64,000 nt of DNA from Ricinus communis (taxonomy: Eukaryota > Streptophyta > Magnoliopsida > Malpighiales > Euphorbiaceae): assembly GCF_019578655.1 (NCBI RefSeq), contig NC_063262.1, positions 5,835,582-5,899,581 of the forward strand, given 5' to 3'. The position numbers were made by a program, and so were the translations under genes. The notes beneath the pieces were generated by a model. The model was given only the letters and a program-made list of their open reading frames with translations, was not told the origin of the DNA and did not search any database. The first letter of the stretch is position 1; each line of letters opens with the position of its first letter. This document shows positions 37,557-49,100 of the stretch, one piece after another.

Positions 37557-40500
37557 GCTCATACTTGGTGTCTTAGTCGTTCATTCTCTTCCATTAATTG
37601 CATTCCCTACTTGTTTCATAAGAAAATAAAACGATGTTAAAGAAAGACCAAAAGGGAGAACCTCAAAATAGCCATTTCAAAAAGAAGAAAAGGGAAAAAC
37701 AAATCATGCTTTAACTAACAACTAAAACCGTTCCAGTAAGCTAGGAATCTGCAGAACATAATATGTTCAACCTTTCCTACAATAATTCACAACCTCTTGC
37801 AAAATTGCTCAAGCAACGAGATATATTATCAAAACACCATTTAAGCATTTAGTTTCTGCAGACAGCAATTTTTTATCCGGCTTAATCAGATGTCTGGTAA
37901 GTTATACGGATATGATGTACGCAAACATGCAAGATACATCCCAGTAAGTGCCCAAGGAATTCATGTAAAGGTATAATGCAGTCCAGAAACTGACCTTCCT
38001 TTGGAGTTCACTGATCTCCTTCATAATTTTCTCACCCTGAAATCAACACAAGGAAATATTAGCAGTAATTATATGTGCTTAGGTAAAGGATGCAGATGAT
38101 CAAAACCCAATCTCACAGAAGCAAAAATGTTTGTAGACCTTCTTTTCTATCACACGGCCTAATCCAGCTTCAAGGGACTTCTCTAGCTGTTGCAGTTCCT
38201 CTATATTTAATCCTTGAAGCTCTTCTCCTCTCATTTGCCTGTTTTAAATATAAGTTACATATGGGAGTGCATATAATTGATGGAAACTGACAAACAGATC
38301 AGAACTTATACCTTAGTCGAAGGATTTTCTCAGCAACTTCCTTGCTCAACCTAGAATAGTTACTATTCTCAACCAGCTATACGATACAAGACAAAACGAA
38401 AATACAAACATCCTGAGTCCTTTAGCAAACAAAAATGGAGCAAAAAAAAGAAAGAAAGAAGAGAAATACAATATGGAATTGAATTGCCTGTTAAACATTT
38501 GAATGTTTAGATTATAGTGCTCCCAATAAAAACATAAGAACAATACCATTTCCATATTAACATACCTAATACAAATAACTGAAGATTACTAAGAACTGAG
38601 AATAAAAAACAGGATTTGTGTCTATCAAAAATTGGAAAGCAGATTCATTTACTTATATGGAATATAAATGCACACATTTTTCAGTGGAGATGCATATTTC
38701 ATGAAATACACAAAGAAGAAAAAAGCGCCCACCTGCAACTCAAGGGATGGTTGTTCCAGCTTCTCAAGATTTTTTGAGTGCAGGTTATGCCTGTCTAGAA
38801 TTCCCTTCATGCTTCAGAAGACAAAACATCCTAAAGTTACTTCAAAGAATATACTTAAAATCCTTAAACTAACTGATATTGCTCAAATTATTCTCACACA
38901 ATGTAAAAGTAAGACCCATTACATATTCAAACAGTACAGGTCGAAGAAAACAGGTATAAGATTCCTTTGCTTTATATGGCTATAAATCCAAAAGAAGAAA
39001 AGGAAACATATCACCATAGAACAAAGTGCTATAGCGTTGATTGTTGTTTCTAATTACATACATGACTGGACAGCAACTGTTCACATCCAAAGTTATATTC
39101 ATATAACTGTCCATATGCAAGTGATCAAACAAAGACAAAAAACAAACTACAAATAGGATAATCAAATAAAAGTCTTCAACTTTTGGCATAGCAGAAGAAC
39201 TAAAATGCTATTGCCAGTGATGCCAGGCTATGAAGCATTTTTTACTGGAGTAGTAGAGTAAATACTATAGTTTAGTGGCCACATGGTCATCTTAATGAAA
39301 AAATTTAATCTTAGCTACAGCTGTAATTCATAGACAATGTGTGTTCCCTAGTATATGGATTTCCAGAGAAATTGCCACAATTGTAAATTAGACAAAGTTT
39401 GTAAACCATTTTTGTCATAATCCAAGTATGAAAGGGTTAAGGATTAAGTGAAATTAGACGAGTTATATTACTTTCACTCAGACATGGCCAAGAAAGCTTC
39501 ATCACATTTCTTAAGGTAAGAAGCTATTTTATTTTGTACGAATGTCCTCTCCCACCTCTGCTCACATGTTCAATTTAAAGTAGATTAATTATATGTATTG
39601 AGAAAATAATTAAATAATACAATCAAAAGAGAAAACTATTAGTACAATAAAGAAAAGACAAAACAAGACAGCAGGAGATTTCAAAGGAAAAGCAGCATTG
39701 ATGATGAATGTTAGAGTAAAGGCGTGAAATTAACTGCGTTTAGTTGCTTGGCAATGACCAATCATTTTCTTAAGTACACAAAAAAATCTAACATAATATT
39801 ATTAGCAAGTACATCTTCACATGGTAATATTGGTAGTGGTCCTCTCACAAGTAGCAATATAAGCATGCATATACCTTTTGTACTTCCCATTACTTCCTCA
39901 AACCCTTCACCACCTTCCATCTATATGCCCTAGCTGTGAGATAAATTTGACACAAACGCATTTCTAAACATCATTTTCTTTTCTACATTGGAAGAAGATA
40001 ATGTGACCCAAAATGATCAAACAGGCAGTAGTCGTTCTAATGCTAGTAGAACAGCAATCGAGAAGAAGAATATGATTAGTTGTATTAGAAGTCAGCATCT
40101 GCCTCAATCATTCCAAATCTCACTACCCCATACGCAACTAGTGGCAAATAATATTGATGCAATGTATTATGTTACCACACTTTTTGCTTTCTATACGTAG
40201 TTCCTTGCTAATAATGTTGCCTTTCTTAACATGCTATCTCATACATATAACAAAGTCAGTTCATCTCTTCCACAACTACCTGTCTTCTCTCTCCCATGCA
40301 GCCAGGAATAAAGGGAAAATAAATTGATTAACAATAGAGGAGACAAGTCCGCCATAAGGAGAAACAGGTTTCATGAGCAAAAAACTGAAGTTTTAACAGG
40401 AAAAAAACTCGTGTTAACTACCGCACAGCAATATTTCTTGAAAGAATCAGAATATTCCCATTTGAGTAACAGTTGTGGACAAGATAAATCTAGGTTTATT

Positions 40501-41009
40501 GATATTAGAAATATATAGATATTAGCAAAAAAAAAAAGAAAGACTCTAGTGATGATACAACCTATATAAACAGTAACAAATAGACCCTTTAGCTTATAGT
40601 CTAAATCATGATATCTTATCAATTAATTCACGAGAATCCGTATAAACAAAACTTCAACAATACCAATATATATCACTCTCATTTAAAATAAAAATAAGAA
40701 ACTTTTTATTTTAATATTCTCAACTGCTTCAACACACAATCCTTGGAAAAAAAGATAAAGAAAGAAAAAGAAAAAGAAAAAGAAAAAGGAAAAACATCAC
40801 GCTCCTACAACTCCTAGTGGATTGATCGAGTCTTATCATTTCTCATCTTCCTTCCTCAAAGAACCCACTTCTCACCTTCCAAGATCAAGAACATAAAGAA
40901 CTCTTTAATCGTCTTGGAGACTGTAACTTTTCACTATTACAAACTCACACATATAGCCAGCTATGTAGTGACATAGATAGATATAAGGATGAATACCTTA
41001 AAAAAAAAT

Positions 41010-41054
<45 letters not shown>

Positions 41055-41233
41055 GAGCTGCAGTACTCAAAGAGCCTGCCAGTAGAAGAGAAGACTATAA
41101 GAGCAACATCAGCATCGCAAAGAACAGAAAGCTCTTGAGCTTTTTTGAATAGCCCTCTTCTCCTTTTGGAGAAGGTAACTTGTCTAGCTGTAGCGTTATC
41201 GATCTTCTTGATCTGAATCTTCTCTCTGGCCAT
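36850..41233 (-). CDS. SVP: SVP/JOINTLESS-type MADS-box transcription factor
   Basis: Eight coding exons on the minus strand: 41233-41052, 38811-38733, 38376-38312, 38238-38139, 38036-37995, 37606-37565, 37424-37270, 36868-36850; 684 nt, 227 aa, all GT-AG. Residues 1-60 are the MADS DNA-binding domain ([20 protein letters not shown], then [18 protein letters not shown]), followed by the I region and a K domain (about 88-165) with [29 protein letters not shown] and [12 protein letters not shown]. The C-terminus has the clade signature [12 protein letters not shown] and [14 protein letters not shown], which contains an LxLxL repressor (EAR-like) motif. Family knowledge: StMADS11-clade factors bind CArG boxes and repress flowering or control bud dormancy and inflorescence or abscission-zone identity. 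The K region is closer to JOINTLESS/SVP than to AGL24. The last exon carries only six codons and the stop. Intron 1 is 2.2 kb. CT repeats abut the donors of introns 1 and 6. Confidence 0.96.
37509..37552. repeat. (GA)22 microsatellite in SVP intron 6
   Basis: Pure GA dinucleotide run on the plus strand, which is CT in the sense of the gene. It begins about 12 nt downstream of the exon 6 donor (GTATGA). Confidence 0.95.
41013..41050. repeat. (GA)19 microsatellite at the SVP intron 1 donor
   Basis: Pure GA run on the plus strand. In the sense of the gene the exon ends ...TCCAG and the intron starts GTCTCTCTCT, so the repeat begins at the donor itself and leaves only the first GT from the usual donor consensus. 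Confidence 0.95.
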
Positions 41234-41338
41234 TATAATGATCTTTTTATTTTTTTTGCTAAAAGAAGAAACAACAAAAGCTTCCAGTTCCTTTCTGAAT
41301 CTTCTTCTCTTAGTTATTGGGCACAGGGAATAAACCGG

Positions 41339-41346
41339 TATATAAA
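41339..41346 (-). promoter_or_regulatory. Candidate TATA box of the SVP-like gene
   Basis: On the minus strand TTTATATA lies about 110 bp upstream of the start codon, a usual distance once a short 5' UTR is allowed. It is only a sequence match in AT-rich DNA. Confidence 0.3.
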
Positions 41347-42449
41347 GAGAAGGGTTTTTGCCTTGGTTGCTGCTAAATACAAGAAAAAGAAGGACAAGTG
41401 GTGTTCATTGATAGTGGCAGCAGCATTTTTGCCAAATTTAGAGAAGAATCTGAGAGAGAAACCCTAGTTAAAAGAAAACGAAAGGAGCATTATTTTTCTT
41501 AGTATTTTCAGATCCAAAAGAACATAAAGTGGAAAGAATGAGAAAAAAAAAATTCTAAAAGAATTTAAAAAACCCACCAATCGGAAGTGAAAGAATAATA
41601 AGAAAAGAAAAGAGCAGAAGAAGAAGAAGAAGAAGAGAGATAGGGATTGGTTAATGCGTTAATGGCATTTACTTACTGCTTACTTTCTTTTCACTTACCA
41701 GATTGGGGAACGGGCGACTAAGGTTATTTGTTATGTTGCGAGGAAAAGTTTCAGAGACGTGAAAAAGAGCCACCAATTCTTTAAAAGAGTTAAAAGGGAG
41801 AGAGACTATACAAATTAGTAACAAGATTTATTATTTTGACTTTGGTCAAGAAAAACCCTTTTATAGTGAAACAGGAATGTTTCCCTTTTAACCTCTTTGC
41901 CTGTTCTGTTGCTGTAAAAGGTTAAGGAGTTTTTTGAGATTAATTTTTTATGATGGGGACTAAATCTACATGGATAAATGTAAAACTTTCTTTTTTGGTA
42001 CATTTTACTCTCATATAACCAACTAATTGATGCCTAGTTCCTTCTATATGCTAATTACCACTAAAAATCCGTATTTTATAGCTCATTACTAATAAAATCT
42101 GTATTTTAAAATTCTTTTATTGAATTCAGCATGTGCTTTTGATTTTTTAATTCAATTAGTAAATTGTAGATTAATGTTTTTATTAATTTTTTAATATTCT
42201 GGTCAAATTATAAACTGAATTTGATTGATGATCTATTAAATCTTGGCCATAAAATAAAATCTCAAAAAAAAAATAATAATAATGAGTTAGTAAGAAAAAT
42301 GATGAGACGTGTACTAAATTGCTCACTCATTAATTTCATCTTCTTCTTCTCCGAAACTAGTGGACTAGTCTCTCGTCAGCCGCATCTTATACCAATGTTA
42401 AGTTTGATTCATGTGACTGATTTTTCTTTTTAAATTTTGATGTTGTTAT

Positions 42450-42615
42450 GATTGTGGAGGAGTACTAGGAATGAGAATGAGGAATTGGGGTGGTGGTGGT
42501 GGTGGTGCAATCCATGGTTAGGCTTGTGAAGGAAATGGTGGTGGTGGCAAAATGGTGCGTGGTCTAGTTGGTACCCATCAGCATTGTATAGTAGTGGTGG
42601 CGAAAAAGAGGGTGA
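42450..42615. repeat. GGT-rich island
   Basis: Plus strand with (GGT)5 near 42489-42507 and further GGTGGTGGTGG and GTGGTGGCG words within AT-rich surroundings. Word content resembles the islands at 14690-14840 and 29540-30140. No TIRs were found around this one. Confidence 0.45.
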
Positions 42616-44123
42616 AACGGAATTTCATAAAAAGAAATATTATTTAATAAAAATTGTAGAGAGTAGTGATGCAAACGAGTTAAAATTGAAAAAACTAATA
42701 AAAAAATGAGAAAGTTGTTTAGTAGGCAAATTATTTGATAAATCAGGATGTTGGAGAGGCTATCGATCATATAAAATAAAAATAAAAGAGAAAAGTAATT
42801 GATAATGTCGCTTTGAGTTTAATTTCATATAATATATTTATACGAGTTGATGAAATAAAAAATAACGATGAAGAAGAATAATTAATAATTTAATTTAATT
42901 ATTAAATCAATTTTTTCGATTGGTTCAGTTGCAAATTACTAAGATATTAGAATTAAAGCAAATGTTTTAATTCATTATATGAATTGATAAACTTAAGAAC
43001 CATAATACATTTTATTAAATAAATAAAAAACTGAAAAGTACATAGGATTTTAGCAATTAGGGCTCCGTGTCATATGTTATAAGTAGTTCTATAATCGGAT
43101 TTGAACTGAATATTCTCTAATGTAAGATTAAATAAGGTTTTAAGCTGGCGGTTTTAAAATTATTTAGAAATTTATATGAATACGAAAGTAAAAATTTTCT
43201 TTTATTATGTTTCTTTTTTATCATTTCTTTGTTCTACTTAAATAGGTATATCATTAATAATTTATGAATTAATTTTATACAAGTATGAAAAAGTAAGAAC
43301 TCAATAATGGCATTTCTTTTTTATCAAAAAAGAAAAGACTTTGGACAGAAACAAATGGCTAAATGGTTAAGCAGACAATCGTTTGGGTACTAAATTTTAA
43401 GAAGCTAAAAAAATTAAGTTGATCAATTATGATATAAAATAAGAAAAGAATTTAAGATTTGTATGAAAAAAGGAAAAAATAAAAATAAAGGAAACGAGGA
43501 AATAAGCCAACAATTACGGCAAGAACGAAAGGAAGATAAGGAAAGATTTTATAAAATGAATAGAGAAAGTGTTAAAAGATAAATTATTTGGTGAAAATGA
43601 ATATAAATAATATAATTTTTTTCTTAATTGTAACAGTGGGTTAAGATTTGAAGGGTTCTGAAAATTTTAAAAATGTCAAATAAAACTTATTTTCTAATTA
43701 TTACTTTCTTATCATCAAAAGTGTTCGAGGTTCTAAAACCCTATAAAACTGTCAAAAATATTAAAAAAATTCTTTATCTAAACAGACTTTAAAATTCAAA
43801 GATATGTCTTCTCAAAAAGAATTTTAACCATTTGAATTATATAATTTACGCTTCTCATTTAACATTTAAAATTAAATATATAAATACATTATTTATTATG
43901 AAAATTAAAGCAAAATATATATGCAAAACTATGTTCAGTGGATGTGATTTTATTAAATAAAATTATTTGATCATTTACCAGGGAAAGTCTTAAGTTTTTT
44001 TTTTAAAAAGTATTTTTTTTTTAAATCAAGAAAAATATTATGTTAAAAACTTGTGTTTTATGAATATAGTCTAGATGACCATCTATCTATCTATGGAGAA
44101 TTGTTTATTTGGCTACCTGCACT

Positions 44124-44692
44124 TCTATATATACTTATAATAGAATTTAAATAGTTCAATATAAATTTCTATATAAATTATTAGAATTTAAAAAAATAAA
44201 ATATCTTTAATTTTATTTTATTGATATATTAATTTTTATGTTCATTATTTACAATGCTTTATTAATAGGACTATCGTAAATAATTATTTCGAGCAATCAA
44301 TGCTCTTTTCATATATTAAGTTTTTCGTTACACCAAAATATTCATATATAAAACTGAGTTATAGTGTTATATTTTATTATAATTCGAATTCCATATTATA
44401 GATAAAATTCTGAGCTGTTTTGAATTTAAGGAGTTCATTCTTTATATTTTTTTATATTTTATTTTTTCTTTGCCAATTTTCTTTGAAAATAAAATTCCTA
44501 TTTTTAATCTAATTGTAATTATATGACTATTATAAAAAAATTACTACAATATTAAAAAAAATTTAAGAAGGGTTATTCAAACTAAAATTTAAGATTTTTT
44601 TCATGTTTCTTTATTTATTAATATAAAAATTTTATTATAAATTTTTATAATAATAACTTATATATGTAATACGCATGACGAGCAAAACTAGT
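44124..44692 (+). mobile_element. Possible Helitron-like element
   Basis: It ends with ACGCATGACGAGCAAAACTAGT, a CTAGT end after a GCATG word as in the better copies. A TCTATATATAC start at 44124 would give about 570 bp, but the base before TC is T rather than A and the interior is too diverged to align by eye. Confidence 0.35.
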
Positions 44693-45402
44693 CATAAATT
44701 TAAAATTTAAAAAATATATATTTTAAAAATTTTATTTGACCAAATATAACATATAAAAAATAATAATAAATTTTCATAATTCTTAAGAAAGAGAAAAACT
44801 AATAAAATAATTAAAGAAGTCAAAATTTACACTGGCCAGTGTTTTGGCTATTAAATTAGCTTGTGATTGTAATGTTGAGGAAGCTGTGGGTGTGGAAGAG
44901 GTTCCCATTCCATTCCAAGACTTGGTCCTCCAGCATGTCATTTATTGGGTTTAATGAAATTGCATTCTCTTTTCTCAAATAAATAAATCCCTCCAATACA
45001 AAGTTTTATCCATCATTTTTATAAAATTATATTTTAGTGTTCAATCAACGTATTAATCTCATCAATTATATTTGGATGGCAAACTCATGCTTATTTAATC
45101 CTTCTTTTTTCTTATTTAATTATAATAACTAGAATAAACGATGTTGTATATGACTATATCGATATATTTTTCAGCTCGAATTTAATTTTGAAATGAGAAT
45201 TCAATACTCAATTTGACTCAATTAAATTCTTTTTTCTTATTTGTCATGTATTTAAACTAAATTAAATAGGCGTATAAAATATTTAAACTGTCTTAAATTG
45301 ATGTGTTTATAAATATATATATGAGTGACAAAAATATTATTAAACTCAAATTAAAATTTCAATTGTGTCTTTCTAAAGCAAAGTGAGAAAAATAGGTAAT
45401 GA

Positions 45403-45672
45403 TGAAGAAAATATAAATGATGAATTTATTGATATATAATTCTGATTTTTACAATTGATTGAGTTGGTATATATATGTGCATGTCCAACGGTAGCCTATT
45501 CTACTTGGTTGCCTTGGTATTTCTGTCCAACGTCCTTTTCTTTTTCTGGGAAAGGTTGGAGCGGCCTTTCCCTGCCACAGGGATGGTTGCTCTCTTCTCG
45601 GACTGTGATACCGCCCGCATGTGCTTTTCCCGTGCGTCTCGAGGCCATGCTGCTTTACTTCCTCTTTCAACA
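45403..45672 (-). repeat. 3' LTR of the copia element
   Basis: 270 bp; on the minus strand it runs from TGTTGAAAGAGG to ATTTTCTTCA. The 108 bp at its low-coordinate side are identical to the other LTR, whereas the middle part is strongly diverged with indels. Confidence 0.93.
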
Positions 45673-47165
45673 CTCCCCCTCAAGTTGGGTTCATAGAGGT
45701 TGATCGAACCCATCTTGCTTAAAATTGAGTGATGCGTCTGTTTGTCAAGTGCCTTTGTAAGGATGTCAGCTAGTTGGTCCTGGCTCTTGATATACGGAGT
45801 TTCAATTTCTCCCTTTTGAACCTTTTTCCTGATGAAGTGGCAATCCACTTCAATATGTTTAGTTCGTTCATGAAACACAGGGTTTGATGCAATGTGACGG
45901 GCGGCTTGGTTATCACAATGCATTGTCATAGGGCCATTAATTTCTACCTTCATATCTCCGAGGACTTACTTGATCCAAATGAGTTCGCTAGCTGTTGATG
46001 CCATTGCACGGTACTCAGCTTCTGCGCTGGATCTAGCAACAATGTTTTGCTTCTTACTTTTCCATGTTACTAAGTTTCCTCCCACAAAAATACAAAAACC
46101 AGTGGTTGATTTTCTGTCACAGCTTCTAGCCCAATCTGCATCAGAGAATCCAACTATAGAATTGGAATTGTTATTTTTCATCCAGATTCCCTGTCCTGGG
46201 GTACCCTTTAGGTATCTGAGAATCCTATCTATAGCTTCTAGGTGACAAGTGTGTGGGGCATGCATAAACTGGCTCACCATACTTACTGCGAATGATATGT
46301 CAGGTCTAGTGACAGTGAGATATATTAACTTTCCTACCAAACGTTGGTAATGTCCTATGTTGGCTAGAGGTTTTCCATCTTCAATATTGAGTTTGACTTT
46401 GGTTTCCATAGGAGTGTAGGCAGGTTTAGCCCCTAATTTTTCGGTTTCTTTTAATAGATCGAGGATGTATTTTCTTTGACATAGGAATAAACCTTTGGTA
46501 GATTTTGTCATTTCTATGCCTAGGAAATATGAGAGCTGCCCGAGGTCCTTAATATCAAACTCTTTCTTTAGACTTTGTTTGACATCCTTAATACATTGAT
46601 CATCATTTCCTGTTATTATGATATCGTCAACATAGACAAGAATAATGACAGTGTGTGTGAGATTGTGTTTAACAAACATGGAAGAGTCAAAATCGCATTT
46701 AGTAAAACCAATTTTTAATAAAAAGAGGCTTAGTTTGGCGTACCATGCTCTCGGAGATTGTTTAAGCCCATAGATGGCCTTTTTTAGCTTACATACCATG
46801 GGGGCATCTGTGGCTGATTTGTGACCAAGGGGGAGAGTCATATAAACTTCTTCTTCTAGATTTTCTTGTAAAAAGGCATTCTTCATGTCCATTTGGAATA
46901 GGCTCCATCCTTGATTAGTTGTAATTGAGAGAAGGATTTTGACCGTGTTCATCTTGGTGACTGGAGCAAATGTCTCTTGGTAATCAACTCCGTAAGTCTG
47001 AGTGAAGCCTCTAGCGACGAGTCTGGCCTTGTATCTCTCAATGGTCCCATCACTATTATACTTTATTTTGTATATCCATTTGCATCCAACTGGTTTCTTA
47101 TTTTTAGGAAGAGGAACAATATCCCAAGTGTCATTCTTTTCTAGCGCTTGAAGTTCGTCTTTCAT
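45501..47165 (-). pseudogene. Copia reverse transcriptase and RNase H region
   Basis: The frame from 47165 downward holds the RT domain (WIYKIKYNSDG, QMDMKNAFLQ, YGLKQSPRAWY, and the catalytic YVDD at about 46634-46623) and the RNase H domain (SDADWARSCDRKSTTGF, ARSSAEAEYRA). A TAA at 45968-45966 interrupts RNase H; the same frame continues beyond it with CDNQAARHIASNPVFHERTK and runs through the polypurine tract into the LTR to 45501. RT motifs are intact, so the break is probably not ancient. Confidence 0.9.
45673..45681 (-). other. Polypurine tract
   Basis: GAGGGGGAG on the minus strand immediately before the 3' LTR, the expected plus-strand priming site. Confidence 0.85.
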
Positions 47166-47361
47166 GGCCTTACACCATTTGGGATTGGTGTTGGCTTCAT
47201 AAAAGTTGGTTGGCTCAGGATGGGATGAGATCTGGCTTAAGTAGCTATGGTATTGACTTGATATGTTATCATAGGAAATAGAACTTTGGATACGATACGA
47301 TACCGAATGAGATACATAATCTCTTAATTTCAGGGGGGGCGAGTTTGACGAGTGGACCTTC

Positions 47362-48915
47362 TCAAGGCGATTGCTTCCTCCTGAGGTTGAGGTTGGCTGT
47401 CACTGATTTGAGATTGACTTTCAGAGGTTGTATCTCCAATTGTATTGTCTCCCCCTGAAGGAATCGACCTTGAGACAATAGACAGCCCCTCAGAGCAAAA
47501 TCCCGAGTAGGTACGCTAAGAGAAAAATCAGAGTTAGGCGGAAATACTAGTGAGCAAGGCCCCTGAGGATTATCATGAGTTTGGGTGGTGTAATAAGGAA
47601 TTGTCTCAAGAAATGAGACATCACGAGAGATGTAGGTTTTATGAGTATAGGGATCATAACATTTATATCCCTTTTTAGTGGAGGAATATCCTAAAAACAG
47701 GGTTTTGACAGAACTTTTATCGAGTTTGTGTTGGCGGTTTATGTGAACATAACAAACACAGCCAAAGACTCGGAGGTGACTTAAATCAATTTTCCTACCT
47801 TTGAGAACCTCTAGGGGACTCAAATGTTTTAAAATGGCAGTGGGAAGTCTATTGATTAGGTAGGCAGCAGTTAAAAGGGCATCAGACCAAAAAATCGATG
47901 GAACATTATTTTGAAAAAGGAGAGTCCGAACAACATTGAGAAGGTGTCTATTTTTTCGTTCAGAAATACCATTTTGTTCAGGGGTGTTGATACAAGTGGT
48001 TTGATGAACAATCCCTTTTTATTTAAAGAATGTAGAAAAGTTTTGGTTTATGTATTCTGTGTCATTGTCGGAGCGAAAAATTTTCAAAGTAGCATTATAT
48101 TGGTTTTGTATGAAATTATAGAATTCTTGGAAGCGAGAAAAAACTTCATTTTTTCCTTTTAGTAAATACACCCAGGTAGTACGAGTGTAATCGTCAATGA
48201 AAGTGACAAAATATTTAAAGTGATTATAGGAAGTAAGAGGGGCAGGTCCCCAAACATCTAAGTGAATTAAATCGAATGCTTTTTCAGATACACTGGAGGA
48301 TAAAGAGAAAGGCAATCGAGTGTGTTTAGAAAATTTACACACATCGCAATTGCTGGAACTTAAGTTGTAATGAAATAATTTATTTAAAACATTGTCAGAT
48401 GGATGCCCTAACCGCTGATGCATTAACATGCCTTGGTTAGGGTTTGATGACAAAAAACATTTCTTGGGAGGAACATGAAGGTAGTAGAGACCATTTTTTA
48501 GTCTTCCCTCACCAATCGTCTTCCCGAAGATTCGATCCTGAAAAGTGACTGAGGTAGGTGAGAAGATAACATTGCAGTTTAAATCACAAGTAATTTTACC
48601 CATGGATAATAGATTGGATTTAAATGCAGGCAAATATAAAATATTTTCAATATGTGAGTTAAATAAATTTGAAGTGCCATATCCCTGAATTTTGACTTTT
48701 TCTCCATTGGCAACAGTCACATGGTGAGAAGGAGAAACCAAATTGAGGTTGGTTAGGTTTTTTCGATCCCAGGTCATGTGATCCGTTGCCCCTGAGTCAA
48801 TAATCCAGAAATTTTGACAAGGTTTTGAAAAATTTTGTAAGGAATTTAAAGCAGTGAGAACCGAACCTGACTCGTCGGGTTGAGTTGACCCAAACCCGTT
48901 AAGTTGGAGGACCAA
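47362..48915 (-). pseudogene. Copia protease and integrase region
   Basis: The frame starting near 48915 has the protease motif DSGATDHM (about 48798-48775), the GAG-pre-integrase segment with H-H-C-C zinc residues (HQRLGHPS ... CDVCKFSKH) and the integrase catalytic core (LIHLDVWGP, RSDNDTEY). A TAA at 48021-48019 cuts the core before the final Glu region; the same frame then resumes down to 47362. Beyond about 47520 the frame no longer reads like a copia linker. A run of seven G on the plus strand at 47333-47339 marks a further frame change before RT. Confidence 0.88.
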
Positions 48916-48918
48916 GGC

Positions 48919-49100
48919 TTACAATTGAGCCAGCATTTCGGCCACTTGGGCCTGATGCTTCTGCTGGGCTTGAAGTGCCTGGTGGGCCTGCTGGACTAGT
49001 TGGGCCTGGAAGGCCTGTTGAGCCTGCTGGGACTGGTGGGCCGATTGGCTCTGCTGGGCCTGGTGGCTTGGGCCGGATTCGGAGGAGTCGGGTCGGGTTG
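48919..49100 (-). repeat. GGGCCTG-type short tandem repeats at the gag/protease border
   Basis: On the plus strand GGGCCTG, GGCCTGC, GGCCTGGTGG and GAGCCTGCTGG words recur every 9-15 bp. On the coding strand they give a QAQQAHQAQ-like low-complexity stretch. This is where many copia elements carry the nucleocapsid zinc knuckle. Confidence 0.75.

Larger units (their letters stand above)
41347..45402. other. Upstream region of the SVP-like gene up to the copia element
   Basis: About 4 kb of AT-rich DNA. It should contain the SVP-like promoter. Seen in it: GAA repeats near 41618-41637, a GGT-rich island at 42450-42615 and a Helitron-like end at 44688-44692. Open frames are short and unrecognisable. 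Confidence 0.5.

Noticed and set aside
37509..41050. CRISPR-like or satellite arrays
   Set aside because: The only regular arrays here are dinucleotide microsatellites; no spacer-repeat structure occurs anywhere in the window.
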